Origin: Thuidium tamariscinum
Lineage: Eukaryota > Streptophyta > Bryopsida > Hypnales > Thuidiaceae
DNA: 64,000 nucleotides
Reading direction: 5' to 3'
NCBI GenBank assembly: GCA_947034885.2
Contig: OX344752.2
Coordinates: 6,324,001-6,388,000, forward strand
Of this stretch, positions 34,672-45,814 are shown one piece after another. A program made the translations under genes and the position numbers. The stretch's first letter is position 1. Each line of letters begins with the position of its first letter. The notes beneath the pieces are model-generated. The model saw only the letters and a program-made list of their open reading frames with translations. It did not search any database and had not been told where the DNA came from.

Positions 34672-35593
34672 CCCAAATTGTGTTTTTTTGGCAACATAGC
34701 AATTTTGGGCAACTCACTACAGATGGAGTGTTTTTTGGTTTTTTTTCTTTGATATTTTCACAAAACATGCACCCAAGGAGTATCTTTAAGGCCAAATAAT
34801 TTTCATAACTTTTGACTACATGGTTAAAAAGTCATTGCATTTGTTGTTAGGCGAGCAACTTGCGCAACTCAAAAAACTTCTTCAAAAAACATTTTCTTAA
34901 GAAATAAAAATTTGAAACTTGTTTTTTAGAATTATATAGACATGGAAAGATTTGAATCATGTCATTTGAAATAATGAAATGAAAGTTATGAGGAGTTTTA
35001 GTTTATGGGTAGTTTATAAAAAGTTATAGAATGTCTACTCTAAAATAAACTTTGAAGTCCTTTTATTTAATTCAATTTTTAATAATTTTGGAAAAAATAA
35101 AAACTTTGGGTGTAGATTTTTTTATTACAACATTACAGCCATTGGATTGGAATTTTTTAATTAAATAAATAAATTATTAACAATTTAGTATTTTGAATTA
35201 GTCTCTACTTCTTTCTACTTATCATTTTTTTGTACATGTTGTACAATTCCAAATGATTTGAAAATTTCAAGCATGTAGCCAACTTGACTTGAAGAATGAA
35301 TCCGAAGAGTTACAACCATTTTGAACATTTTTTCATACAAATGTGACCCTTTGAAGTGCAATTGCCTGGATTTCCACAATGGTAAGAAAAAATTTGTAAC
35401 TTCAAACACTAATATCTTGCAATCTACGTAACAAAAATTTCTGAAATTTTCTACATACTCTCAAACTAGTGCACTAAAAGATCATATAGTTACATTATTC
35501 CCAAAATGCTTTTTAAAAAAAATTTGGTAGTTGCTCTAGAAATGACAGTTTTCGAGCAGGTTTGGTGAAAACATAGTCAAAAGCCTCTAGGGG
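34672..35593 (-). mobile_element. TTAA-family element, inverse copy (922 bp)
   Basis: It is bordered by TTAA at 34668-34671 and 35594-35597. The right end reads CCTCTAGGGG; the left end begins CCCAAATTG and is slightly decayed. The whole interior is the inverse complement of 18023-18966. The right flank continues into repeat H at 35598. Confidence 0.83.
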
Positions 35594-35597
35594 TTAA

Positions 35598-35900
35598 TAT
35601 GCCAACAAATATATAGCAAAGCCTTATGTCTTTCTATTCAAATCCAAAAAAATTTAACATATTTTATAGCTACAATTGAACCTAAATTGGCCCATCAACC
35701 AATTTATGGCCACAATCTACCTCCCTTCTCTTGTGCTTCGTCAAATCATCTTCTACAAAAAAATCAAAGACCATGACATATTGGAAAGGAAACCTCTCTA
35801 TTCACTATATACTACACTTGCAATGTAAAGATGGAATAAATCAAATATGAATATCAAAATTGATATAATCATCCTCATCGTCAATAATTTATTTGGATTT
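35598..35900 (+). repeat. dispersed repeat H, copy 2
   Basis: Matches 26790-27060 in order. Its left part is cut by the preceding TTAA element. Confidence 0.6.
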
Positions 35901-36566
35901 AAAAGCAACCACCAAAATTTAGTAAAATTACTCTTCAAATTCATGACTACTTTAGAACGTATTCAACATTGTTATAAAGGATCTTCATGAGAGATCCTTC
36001 CATTCCAACATGCATAGTTGAATCCAAGTGTTTGGTTTGCAATCTAAGTTTGCTAACCTTTGTTTTGATGGATTTAAAATAGAAATGACATGTTTACATT
36101 GGATTAAGGACATCCACTTGAGTAAGGTAGAGGTACCTATAATAGATAACTTTAAGCATTTCAACTTATATGATGTAGAAAATTCATTGAGATTTTATCC
36201 AATGTAAATGTGGATTTTTCACTTGGACACATTTTGGTTTTATAGATTCACTTATTATGATTAGTTTTGGAACTTCTCCCTATGCAAGAAAGGAAAATAG
36301 ATGAGCAAACAAGAAGGTAATAAGAGAGATTCTTTTTCACTGTACAGAATAGCTGACCTATTTTCAACCACTTAAACAATTACACATATTTATAGCACAA
36401 TTTTTTTGAATGTGAAATTTTTCCTATGTATTGAAATAGAATTTATAAAGCTTGCATACTTTTTTAGAATTTTATTTCACAAATGAGAATTACTATTAGT
36501 TTTTAAGTTGAAGATTCCCTTTGATTTGTAATGGTCATATAAACCTTTCTATTTCTAACCATAGGC
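35901..36566. other. no recognised feature
   Basis: AT-rich sequence between repeat H and copy A6; nothing further can be supported. Confidence 0.4.
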
Positions 36567-36568
36567 TA

Positions 36569-36948
36569 AGAGGAAAACACCCAATACGGCACCTATTCCT
36601 TGCATTGGACCTTAGACTCATCCAAAACTGTCCCTAGACTACAATTAATGTGTTTGCCAAATGCTTGATTCTAATTCGATGACCCATGTTAATGACACAT
36701 ACCAAAATCTCATTGGCTCACTATTGATTTTAGCAATGTTCAAATTTGGCGGCATCTATTGATTAGTTTCAATGGTCTAGGGAGCCAACACTTTGAAAAA
36801 TTATAGAAATTACATACGACATCCGAAAAATCTTGTTTTTTGAGTATTCATGATTTTCTCTCACTAATACAAGAAAAATTTTATTTTTAGAAAAAATTAC
36901 CTCCAACTATGTTGAATTCTTTATTTGGATAGTTTTGGGTGCTTCCAC
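36569..36948 (-). mobile_element. TA-flanked MITE family A, inverse copy A6
   Basis: The left end AGAGGAAAACACCCA and, at the right, TTTTGGGTGCTTCCAC lie between TA (36567-36568) and TA (36949-36950). The interior is the inverse complement of A1, for example GGTCTAGGGAGCCAACACTT. Confidence 0.82.
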
Positions 36949-37229
36949 TATAATTGCAAATTCAACCCAAAACAAGTTGTATTGTTGAGGTAGGATATTA
37001 AATCCGTCTTTGGAAGTGGGACCAACAAGGTAAAACTTGTATTATCTAAGGATTAAAGTAAAAAAGCTCCCTATTTTGTGCCCTAGTTTTGAGAATGACC
37101 TCATGGACCTAATTTGGGCTTTTTCATTGCAAAAATGAATTCAAAAATTCGCAAAAATAATTTAATGAATTTTTTTTTTCAAAATTCAGGGTTGATCCTC
37201 TGGGATAAATCTAGCCTGCTAGTCCCATT

Positions 37230-37840
37230 TTGTGAGATTTTTTTTTTTAAACAAATGGAATTTCATTGCAAAACACTGAGTACAAAGCAGCCAGGCCAAA
37301 TAGGCTGGACAAAAGGAGGAGGAGAGAGTGAAGGAGGAGAGAAACTACATAAAGAAACAAGGATCAGGTCCGTGTCTAGTCCAAACTATACTATCACCTA
37401 CTCTAGTGGCAAGCATTGGGGAATAAACCCATATTGTATCAAAGTTCAACCAGATCCTATTAGCTTGTTGGGGGCGGTGCTTGGCTTGACGGTCTAGAGG
37501 AGTGCTATCCTATGAGCTTCAAATAGGGCCTCCCATAAAGCAGCATGGATACGAATTGGAGGCTAGAGTTCTTGGTCGAATATGGTTTTGTTTCTGGAGA
37601 CCCATATGGCCCAGCAAGTAGCTCCCTTAAGGACATGCCATACTGTCCTGAATGCATAGAATCTCCTGGGAAGACAGGTGCCGAAGATACATTGTTGGAA
37701 GCTGAAGCATGATGTATTCCTAAGATTGATTGGGGCCTTGCTAAATGAAGGAGAATAGACTGAGAATCGTGAGATGGATTTAATGACATCCATTGTTGAG
37801 AGCCTTGCAACCAATCATAATGCACCACAATTGCTCTGGG
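37230..37840 (-). pseudogene. 5'-truncated LINE relic with RT zinc-binding (zf-RVT) domain
   Basis: On the minus strand the frame at 37814-37563 contains FQQCIFGTC, TVWHVLKGATCWAIWVSRNKTIF. The W-x-IW-x-x-RN-x-x-x-F signature is typical of the zinc-binding domain that follows reverse transcriptase in plant L1-type LINEs. The reading shifts frame at the end of that stretch and continues as a second frame (37828-37505). Downstream follow a 3' UTR and the tail CAATGAAATTCCATTTGTTT running into A residues (plus-strand T run near 37225-37248). The reverse transcriptase and endonuclease are absent. This relic identifies the origin of many short tail motifs in the window. Confidence 0.75.
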
Positions 37841-37877
37841 AACTATATCACAATTTCATGGAAAGAGAATAATCTAT

Positions 37878-37945
37878 ATGAAACATGATTAGAAATGAAA
37901 CATGATTAGAAATGAAACATGATTAGAAATGAAACATGATTAGAA
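37878..37945 (+). repeat. four perfect 17-bp tandem units
   Basis: ATGAAACATGATTAGAA is repeated four times without mismatch, which points to recent slippage. Confidence 0.95.
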
Positions 37946-38054
37946 ATGGGTTGGCTATTCTAGTGCATCCAAGTGTTTGACTACAATAAGTCAGCCTATA
38001 AAGTCATTACAGCAGGTTGTCTGAAGTAGGTACTTCTACCATATGAGATCCTTC

Positions 38055-38212
38055 CAACAAATGTCTGCCCATTGAAAGCTTAATCAGGCAGGCCAAAAAA
38101 CCTCCCCCAATCATTTGAATGTGGGGCCAATTTCCATTAAAATTTTTTAACATACCAGTTAACATTGAAAGCTTTATCAGGCAGGCAAAAAAACCTCCCC
38201 AATCAATTTCCA
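38055..38212 (+). repeat. ~98-bp tandem duplication
   Basis: CATTGAAAGCTT.ATCAGGCAGG with AAAAAACCTCCC.AATCA occurs at about 38067 and 38163. The second unit is interrupted by MITE A3; its continuation (GGGGCCAATTTCCAT) resumes after the MITE at about 38618. Confidence 0.7.
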
Positions 38213-38214
38213 TA

Positions 38215-38603
38215 CAGTGGAAACACCCAAAACTGTCCAAATAAGGAATTCAGCATAGATGGAGGCAGTGTTTTCTACAACTGATGTTTTTTCAGTATTA
38301 GCGAGTGAAAATCGTGAATACTGGAAAAAAAATCAAATTTTTTGGAATCAGTATGTAATTTCTATAAATTTCCAAAGTGTTGGCTCCCTAGATCACTGGA
38401 ACCATCCTGTAGGTGTACCCTTAACTGAACACACCTGCTGAAATCAGTTGTCAGTGAATGAAAACTATACATGTATCTTACAACTGTGTCAGCAAATTAA
38501 AATTAAACATTTGTCGGACACTTTAATGAATGCTTATGGATAGATTTAGTGATACTCTAGGGTCCAAGAATAGATACAAGGACGGAAATGGATGTTTCTC
38601 CCT
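38215..38603 (+). mobile_element. TA-flanked MITE family A, copy A3
   Basis: The ends CAGTGGAAACACCCAAAA and GATGTTTCTCCCT lie between TA (38213-38214) and TA (38604-38605). It is 389 bp and nearly collinear with A1 and A2. Confidence 0.87.
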
Positions 38604-38605
38604 TA

Positions 38606-38940
38606 ATTTTTGAACGTTGGGGCCAATTTCCATCATTTTTGTTAACATAAACATACTGGTTTTACATCCTTCACTTGGCCATTTCATGGGCATTTTTGCA
38701 AAGATCAATTGGCTTCCAGTATACCAAACCCTGGTTCTCCCTGCACATTGCTCTGTCCAACAACACTAGGTGGGGTATTCAACATGAGTCAGTCACATTC
38801 AATGAAATGGCAGCTTTCAAAGAGCGCCCATATTATGACATTCCAAAGTGGATCACGACTGGTGGTTTTGTATCTTATTTTCTGCAATGAAGTTTTGTTT
38901 CATTTGTGCCAAAAATATAATAAAATTGAGGCATCCTTAT
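38606..38940 (+). repeat. repeat remainder and LINE-like tail
   Basis: Positions 38610-38660 continue the tandem unit split by A3. CTGCAATGAAGTTTTGTTTC (about 38882) followed by ATTTGTGCCAAAAATATAA resembles the element-tail motif in plus orientation. Confidence 0.4.
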
Positions 38941-38967
38941 CTTGTTAGCTGTCTGAAAATGTAACTA

Positions 38968-39765
38968 TGGTGGAAACACCCAAAACCATCAATTTAAGCA
39001 ATTCAGTGTTGGAGGCACTTTTTTTGTAAAAATAATATTTTTATAGTATTAGTGAGTGAAAATCATGAATATTCAAAAAAATTAAATTAAAATTTTCAGA
39101 TGCAGTACGTAATTTTTATAAATTATCAAAGTGTTGGCTTCCTAGACCACTGGAACCATCCAATAAGATAGAACCACCTCTAAGCAATCAGCACCCCATC
39201 TCCAACTTGTAGATTTCATTTATTTCCAATAAAGCTGGAACAGATTTCCAACCAGAGTTTGGAATGCGTGTTTTGTTCGTTATCAAGGTTGGGACTAATA
39301 AGTTCATAACACATGTTCCAAAGGTAGTGAACAAGTAAGAAGGAAGTAATGAACAAAAATGGAGTTCTTCTATGGTTGTAATTAAAAGAGTCTACACATT
39401 GGCTATAGGTCTGCAGCACTCTTGGCCTTTTAAAATTCATCTGATAAAATTACCAAATTTTTTGCAATCCCCACCATTTTTATCTTTGCATCTTTGAAAA
39501 TATTTGTTTTACCTTATACTACACCAGATCATGTCTCCAATATCTTAAATGATTGGTTACAGGTGGTTCTACCGTAAGTATATCCTGAATTGAACTTTGC
39601 TGAAATTAGCTATTAGTGAATGAAAATTATACATGTGTCTTACAATTGCGTCAGAAAATTAGAATTAAACATTTGTAGGAAACTTTAATGAATGCTTATA
39701 GACAGATTTAGTGATACTCTAGAGTTCAGGAATGGGTACAAGGACGGAAATGGGTGTTTCTACCT
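38968..39765 (+). mobile_element. TA-flanked MITE family A, copy A4, interrupted by family B
   Basis: The ends TGGTGGAAACACCCAAAA and GGGTGTTTCTACCT lie between TA (38966-38967) and TA (39766-39767). Subtracting the nested B element leaves about 388 bp, the normal family A length. Confidence 0.82.
39166..39574 (+). mobile_element. TA-flanked MITE family B, complete copy nested in A4
   Basis: AGATAGAACCACCTCTAA at the left and, inverted, CGGTAGAACCACCTGTAA at the right are bordered by TA (39164-39165) and TA (39575-39576). The 409-bp element lies where other A copies read through (AACCATC..TATAGGTGTA in A5). Non-coding. Confidence 0.83.
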
Positions 39766-39842
39766 TAGATTCTTACAAGAGAGGCTCTCCCCATGGTCCT
39801 CTGTATTGTTTACTTTGCAATGAAAATGATCTATGTGTTTAA

Positions 39843-40555
39843 CCCTTAAAAGATGGACCTATAACCATTGGTTTCATTTTAAGCCTCCTTACCTAGCACT
39901 TAGTTTGTTACCAGTTTGGAAGTAGATATGTATGAAAAATTTTATTTTCATTTTTCAGAGATGGAAGTACATGTCTTCTATACTTCACAGAAAATTTAGA
40001 TTTTTTTGAGGGAGATTGATATTTATGAAAGTTTTTGAAGGAAAAGTGAAGAAAAAATCATATCAAAAAATCTGAAAATTTCACTACATGTGTACATTTA
40101 TAGTGACAAACATCATAGTGGAAATTCAATTTCCATGTACTTCTATAATTAGGATGCAATGGACATTAAAAATGCAGCCAAAGTTCAAAATGCAATAAAA
40201 TATTCAATTTTAAGAATTTTTCCAAAATTTCAATTGAAGTAGAAACTAGAGTAGAAGGCCTTGATTTCATTAGTTAGACTCAAACTCAAAAAATGTCATT
40301 TTCAAGGAGAAATTCAGATTTACTCAATTTCTCAAAATACACTAAGATGACAAATTCTGCCATCCATTTTCTCTAATTACTTCTCAACTACATAAAAACA
40401 AACATTAATTAGACTAAAAACTCAAACGGAGACTCTTTACAACTCAACATGAAAGGTCATTAAAAGAAAGTGAATAAAAAACTATTGTTCAACTCTTCTT
40501 TAGACCCTTTAAAGTTGGCTAAATGCCAAAAATTGGCACCGGCGGTGCTATTGGG
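39843..40555 (+). mobile_element. TTAA-flanked element, family T2, copy a (713 bp)
   Basis: The left end CCCTTAAAAGATGGACC follows TTAA (39839-39842), and the right end CTATTGGG precedes TTAA (40556-40559). The interior contains GATATGTATGAAAA and GGCTAAATGCCAAAAATTGG. No coding frame. Confidence 0.75.
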
Positions 40556-40559
40556 TTAA

Positions 40560-41272
40560 AGGACAAGCCTATAACTAATGGTTTTAGATCTCATTGCCCA
40601 TCACTCAATTTGTTGCCATTTTCGAACTAGATATGTATGAAAATTTTCATATTTATTTTTCATAGATAAAATTACATGTCTTCCCTACTCACAAAAAAAA
40701 TTAGATTCTTTTAGAAGAAAATGGATTTTTCTGAGAGTTTTCGAAGAAAAAGTGAAGAAAAAATTACATCAAATAGAAAATTGTTTTAAAAAATCTGAAA
40801 ATTTCTTCATGTGTATACATTATAATGACAAACATTACAATGTAAATTCAATTTTTGTGTCCTTCTAAAATTAGAATACAATAGACATTGAATATACATC
40901 CAAAGTTCAAACTACAATAAAATATTTAATATTATGAATTTTTCAAAAATTCCAATTGGAATAGAAAGTAGAGTAGATGCCCTTCATTTTGTTAGCTAGG
41001 CTCAAATTCAAAAAATGTCATTTGCAAGGAGGAATTTCAAATTTAGAACAAGGAAAAATACACTGAAATAGCAAATTTTGCCATCATTTTTTTAACTTTT
41101 CAATCACATGAAGACAAACACTAGCAAGACTACAAACTCAATTAGGTATTCTTCATAACTCTCCATGACAGGTCAACAAGCAAAAAATGGATTAAAAAAT
41201 GCTTTAAGACTCTCTCCAAAGACTCTTCTAGTCATCCAAATGCCACAAAATGGTTTCAGCAATGTTAAAGGG
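40560..41272 (+). mobile_element. TTAA-flanked element, family T2, copy b (713 bp)
   Basis: It starts right after the TTAA that ends copy a and ends at AATGTTAAAGGG before TTAA (41273-41276). It is collinear with copy a over its whole length and has the same size. Confidence 0.75.
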
Positions 41273-41276
41273 TTAA

Positions 41277-41778
41277 CCCTAGACTACTGCTAGAGCCATT
41301 TTGTAGCATTTTGATGATTGTCGAGGGCCCTAAGAAGATATTAGAGTGTCCAGTTGAGTTTTTAGTCAAACTAAAGTTTGTTCCTATGTTGTTGAGAAGT
41401 AAGTAAAATGGAACGGATGGCAAATGTACCTATTTCAGTGTATTTTGAGAAGTTGTTGTTTCTTTCTTTAAATCTAAAAATTCTCCACAAAAATGATATT
41501 TTTTGAGTTTGAACCCAACTAATGAAATGAAGGCCATCTTAACTAGTTTCTACTTTATTTCAAATTTTGGAAAAATTCTTAATATTGAATATTTGATTGC
41601 AATTTGCAATTTAGATGTATTTTCAATGTCCATTGTATTTTAATTATAGAATGACACGGAAATTGAGTTTACATCATGATGTTTGTGACTATAATACATA
41701 TTTAGTTTCCAAATGGAAACAAACTCAATGATGAACAACAAGGCTTGAATCAATGGTTACAGGTCCATCCTTCAAGGG
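41277..41778 (-). mobile_element. TTAA-flanked element, family T2, copy c, inverted and shorter
   Basis: It begins CCCTAGACTACTGC after the TTAA shared with copy b and ends CATCCTTCAAGGG before TTAA (41779-41782). The interior is the inverse complement of copies a and b with about 200 bp missing. Confidence 0.7.
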
Positions 41779-41811
41779 TTAAGAAGTTGAACCATCCATC
41801 AATTTTGTTAA

Positions 41812-42037
41812 CCCATAAAAGACATTGCAACCATTTTCAAGTCAAAGAATGGTAGAAAATCCTTCAATGCAAGACAAAATGAAAATATTCATCTTCTGAA
41901 TCTTACATAAAGAAGGGGGGGGGGGGTCTTCTATAGTAGTTTGACTTCCAATGAGTATTTTCAAAAAAAATTATTCCAACTATTTATACAATGGCAATAG
42001 GTATGATTTCCATAGTCATCAACCTATTGCTTAAGGG
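41812..42037 (+). mobile_element. small TTAA-flanked element (226 bp)
   Basis: CCCATAAAAGACATTGC at the left and TTGCTTAAGGG at the right lie between TTAA (41808-41811) and TTAA (42038-42041). It contains a G-run of about 13 at 41917-41930. A decayed inverse relative is seen at about 51890-52150. Confidence 0.65.
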
Positions 42038-42271
42038 TTAAAGTGGTTCAATTCTCTAGTGCCAAAATTGTTATCCAAATCTATAAAAAAATTTGGGGTT
42101 TTAAAATAAATTAAAAAAAAAAAAAAAAGAATCTTCTAAAAACTATAGTAACCCTAATTATGGTGCCAATAGTTATGGAATTGATAATAACGAGGATCTA
42201 CACTCTAAAAACTAGGACTCACATAGATTTGAGGTTATATCTAGTGATTAGAAAAAGTGTCAATCTCTTAA

Positions 42272-43188
42272 TTCCTAAAAGGATGAACTTACTAAATTTA
42301 GTAGCATAGCAATTTTGGACAAATACATGTGACTAGAGATTTCCATATTTCCGGCCCAAATTTTAAAACAAGGTGGGAAGGAGGAATATATAATTTAGGA
42401 CATTTGGAAATAAAAGTCAAAAGTTATGGCCTAATATGTTATTTTTTTTCTGTAAATGGGTAGTTTGGGCAGATCGAAAAAAATATTTTTCTCAAAAACT
42501 AAAATTTGAAATTGATCATCTTCATTTATGTATCTATAGAAAACTTTGAATCATTCAATTTTGATCAATAAATCAAAAGTTATAAGGAATTTTTGTTTCT
42601 AGGGGGTTATTGACTCTCTATTCTAAAATAAAGTTTGAAGTCATTTTTTTTTCTCAATTTTCAATATTTTTTGAAAAAAAAATCATAGGATGTAGATTGA
42701 TTCTTACAACATTGCAACTAGTGGGATTTTCATTTTTCAATAGCATAAATAAATTATTAGCAATTTTGTATTTTGAACCATGTGCTATTTCTTTCTACTT
42801 ACTATTTTTTTCCTATATGTGGTGCAATTCCAAATAATTTGAATTTTTTGGCAAGTACCCTAATTGGCCTCAAAAATGAATCCAAAGAAGCACAACCATT
42901 TCGGACCATTTTTCATACGATTGTAGCCTTTTGAAGTGCACTTGCAATGTTCTTCATAGGGTGAAAAAGATGAATTTTGAGCAATTAGACACTAAATAAT
43001 ATCTTGTAATCGACACTATCGAAATCTTTGAAATTTTTTCCACATGTTTTCAAACTAATTTACTACAAGATCCTAGAGTTACAAACAAAAGAAATTAAAA
43101 ATTAAAATTTTTTTGGTACTACTGTAGTACTAGAAATGGCAAACTTTTAAATGTTTTTGGAGTTTATATAGTCAAAGAATTTAAGGGG
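42272..43188 (-). mobile_element. TTAA-family element, inverse copy (917 bp)
   Basis: TTCCTAAAAGG at the left and ATTTAAGGGG at the right lie between TTAA (42268-42271) and TTAA (43189-43192). The interior is inverse to 18023-18966. Confidence 0.8.
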
Positions 43189-43192
43189 TTAA

Positions 43193-43592
43193 AATTGTGT
43201 GATTTTATTGAATGTGATGATCAACCCTTAGTTTAATGAATTGCCTATGGAAAGAAATGTGATCATCATCAATCCAATGTGAAAAAGACAACCCCCCCTT
43301 TTTTTAGTTTATGAGAAAGTACTTGCACAATGATTACTTAAAATTTGGTTAAGCATTGTAATTCTACATTAGTCCAACTTTTGGACCGAATAGTACTTTC
43401 AGTCATATTTATGCACTTTTTCATCCAATTTTGGTGATTTCATTTATATATTTTGAATAGAGATGAAAATTTTCTAGCAAAGAAATATTTCTAACAAAAA
43501 GTAGACACTTGTTTTGAAATGGTGCAATTTGAAATTATAGTTTTAAGAAAAAAAGGCTAGTAAAAGGCAATGTGTAAAGGATGCATTTCTCA
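43193..43592 (+). repeat. dispersed repeat H, copy 3, left part
   Basis: Matches the right part of 26790-27290 (CTATGGAAAGAAATG.GATCA.CATCAATCCA; AAGGATGC.ATTTCTCA). It is interrupted at TTAA 43593-43596 and resumes at 44542. Confidence 0.6.
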
Positions 43593-43596
43593 TTAA

Positions 43597-44537
43597 GTAA
43601 TTCCTAAAGGACCAACATGCATTTTTTGGTTGTATAGAAATTTGGGGCACATAGTCACATACGTATGACTAGAGATTTCTATATTTTTAATCCAAATTTT
43701 GGTAGAAGGTCGGAGCAACAAATATCTTTCACATGCACTAAATTTCATGACATTTGGAAATATGAGTCAAAAGTTATGGTCTTATATGTTGTTGTTTTTT
43801 GTAATTGGACAGTTTGGGCATATCAGAAAAAATCACTTTTTTCAAAAACAAAAATTTGAAGTTGATTTTCTAGAGTGTTATATTATATATGTGGAACGCT
43901 TTGAATCATTCCATTTTGAACAATGAGTCAAAAGTTATGAGGATTTTTTGTTTGTGCACAACTATCTATACTATATTCTAAATTAAACTTTGAAGTCCTT
44001 TATCTTACTTAATTTTCAATATTTATTGAAAAATGTAAAATCATAGGATGTAGACTGTATGTTATAACATTGCAACAATTGGGATTGGCATTTTTCAATT
44101 CTATAATTAAATTCTTAACAATTTAGTATTTCTCATCATTCTCTACTACTGTCTACTTATTATTTTTTCCCTATATACTTTACAATTCCAAATGATGTGA
44201 AAATTTTCAAGCATGTGGCTAAGTTGTCTAGGAAAAAGAATCCAAAGAAGAACCACAATTTTGGACATTTTTTCATAGAAAAGTGAGCTTGCAAAGTACA
44301 GCTGCCCTATTTTTCATAAGGCCAAAAAAATGATATTAGTGAATTTGAATGCTTATATCTTTTGATCCACATGGTAGAAATGTCTGAAATTTTCACCACA
44401 TGTTTTCAAGTCATCATAATACAAAATCCTATGGTTACATGTGTCCAAAAAAAAAAAATTCAAAAATTTGGTACTTGTTCTAAAAATGGAAATTTTTGAC
44501 CATTTTATGTGAAAACATAGTCATGAAACTTTAGGGG
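43597..44537 (-). mobile_element. TTAA-family element, inverse copy (941 bp) with known empty site
   Basis: TTAA at 43593-43596 and 44538-44541 border the element. The left end reads GTAATTCCTAAAGG and the right end CTTTAGGGG. The flanks join precisely into the sequence of 27205-27265, which holds one TTAA, so the insertion and its 4-bp duplication are documented inside this window. No transposase. Confidence 0.87.
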
Positions 44538-44596
44538 TTAAATTTGTACTATCCCTTTTGCAATGTGAGATTGGTGATGCTTTGGACACCTTTTAA

Positions 44597-45431
44597 TCCC
44601 CAAAAGACAAAGGCATTTTGTGGCTCCTAAACCATTCAAAACTACTATATTTACTACATCCACCTTAGAAACAAAAACAAAAATATTTTTCTTAGAATCT
44701 AACTATAAAATCTTATAATTTACTTGTCTTGAATCATGTGGTAAGAATGTCATGAAGTTTGACTATATCAATTGGAAGATATTAGCATTAAAAGTTGGAA
44801 AAAATAGATTTTTTGAACTATGGCCTACAATTTCAAATGACTTTGACTACCATTTGTAGAATCTTTTTGCACTATAGACCATGAAGTTAAAGCTTTTTTA
44901 AGTTGAACATTTGAATTAGGATTTGAGAAACAAAATTAAGTAGAAGCAAGTCCTAATTTGAACAAAACACTAAATTGTTAATAGCTTTACGATGGAATTG
45001 AAACACCATAGTTTGAATGGTAAGATCATTATTGCAAACAAACTTAACCCTATTAGGAAAAAAATTTGAAAATTTGCATTCAAAAATTACTTTTGTAAAT
45101 TGTTTTTTCAAAAAGTTTCTTAGATGGCCCAAAATACAAGATTGTCCACAACTTTCTCATTATTAGTCCAAATAGAATGAATCAAAGCTTCAAATGTAGA
45201 ACAAAACATAGCATTTGAGAGAAAAAACTTTAAATTGATTTTTTTTGCTCAAGGCCTTAAAATGGCATAAATTTTGTTTTTAGGCACCAATTAAAATAAA
45301 AATTATATTTTCAAAGAGCTTATCTAATTTTCTGTCTTAAATTTTTTCAAAAAGTCCTATAAAAAATTTAGGTCACAAAAGCCTAACCAAAATCCCAGGT
45401 GTTCCCTGAGGGGACTTTAGTTCTTTAGGGA
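44597..45431. mobile_element. probable TTAA-flanked element, third family
   Basis: The left end TCCCCAAAAGAC follows TTAA (44593-44596). The right end GTTCTTTAGGGA is followed by TTGA, a one-base change from TTAA. The interior from 44640 to 45240 matches 49770-50470, for example GAAGATATTAGCATT. Non-coding. Confidence 0.55.
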
Positions 45432-45484
45432 TTGAATGAACTCATGAGATATGACTTGTGAAAACTCTCATATTTAGTTTTAGT

Positions 45485-45550
45485 TTTTAGTTTTTTTAAA
45501 CACATGCACCATTTCCACTGAGATAAGGAAACAATACAAAAAACTAGAAG
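45485..45550 (-). repeat. truncated LINE-tail fragment
   Basis: T-rich sequence followed by AAACACATGCACCATTTCCA, the tail motif in minus orientation, directly before a SINE-like element. Confidence 0.45.
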
Positions 45551-45569
45551 AACTCAAGTTTAGTTTGAT

Positions 45570-45800
45570 TGTCATGATGGTCGAGTGGTCTTTAAGATGG
45601 GGCATTAATTAGCCCTTGGGCTAGTTTTGTGTTCCAACCTCCTTAAGTTAGGTCTCTAGTGCCACTGCTACATCTCACCTTGGCTTGATTTTGTAGTTTA
45701 TTTTGTTTGTGCCTCACTTACTCCTTTGAAGTTGCTTGTGGTTGGGCACTTGTATTTTTCTTCTTGCAATAAAGGTTTTTTTACTTGTGTAAAAGAAACC
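45570..45800 (+). repeat. probable tRNA-derived SINE
   Basis: GATGGTCGAGTGGTCTTTAAG (45577 on) resembles box A of a tRNA-Ser-like promoter. GTGTTCCAACCTCC about 50 bases further resembles box B. A non-tRNA body follows and ends TTCTTGCAATAAAGGTTTTTTT, close to the LINE tail motif. Head, body and LINE-like tail in this order fit a SINE mobilised by the LINE family. The target duplication was not found. Confidence 0.5.
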
Positions 45801-45814
45801 CTTTTCATATTAGG

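Noticed and set aside
37878..37945. CRISPR-like regular repeats
   Set aside because: The 17-bp units are directly tandem without spacers, and the DNA is plant nuclear.
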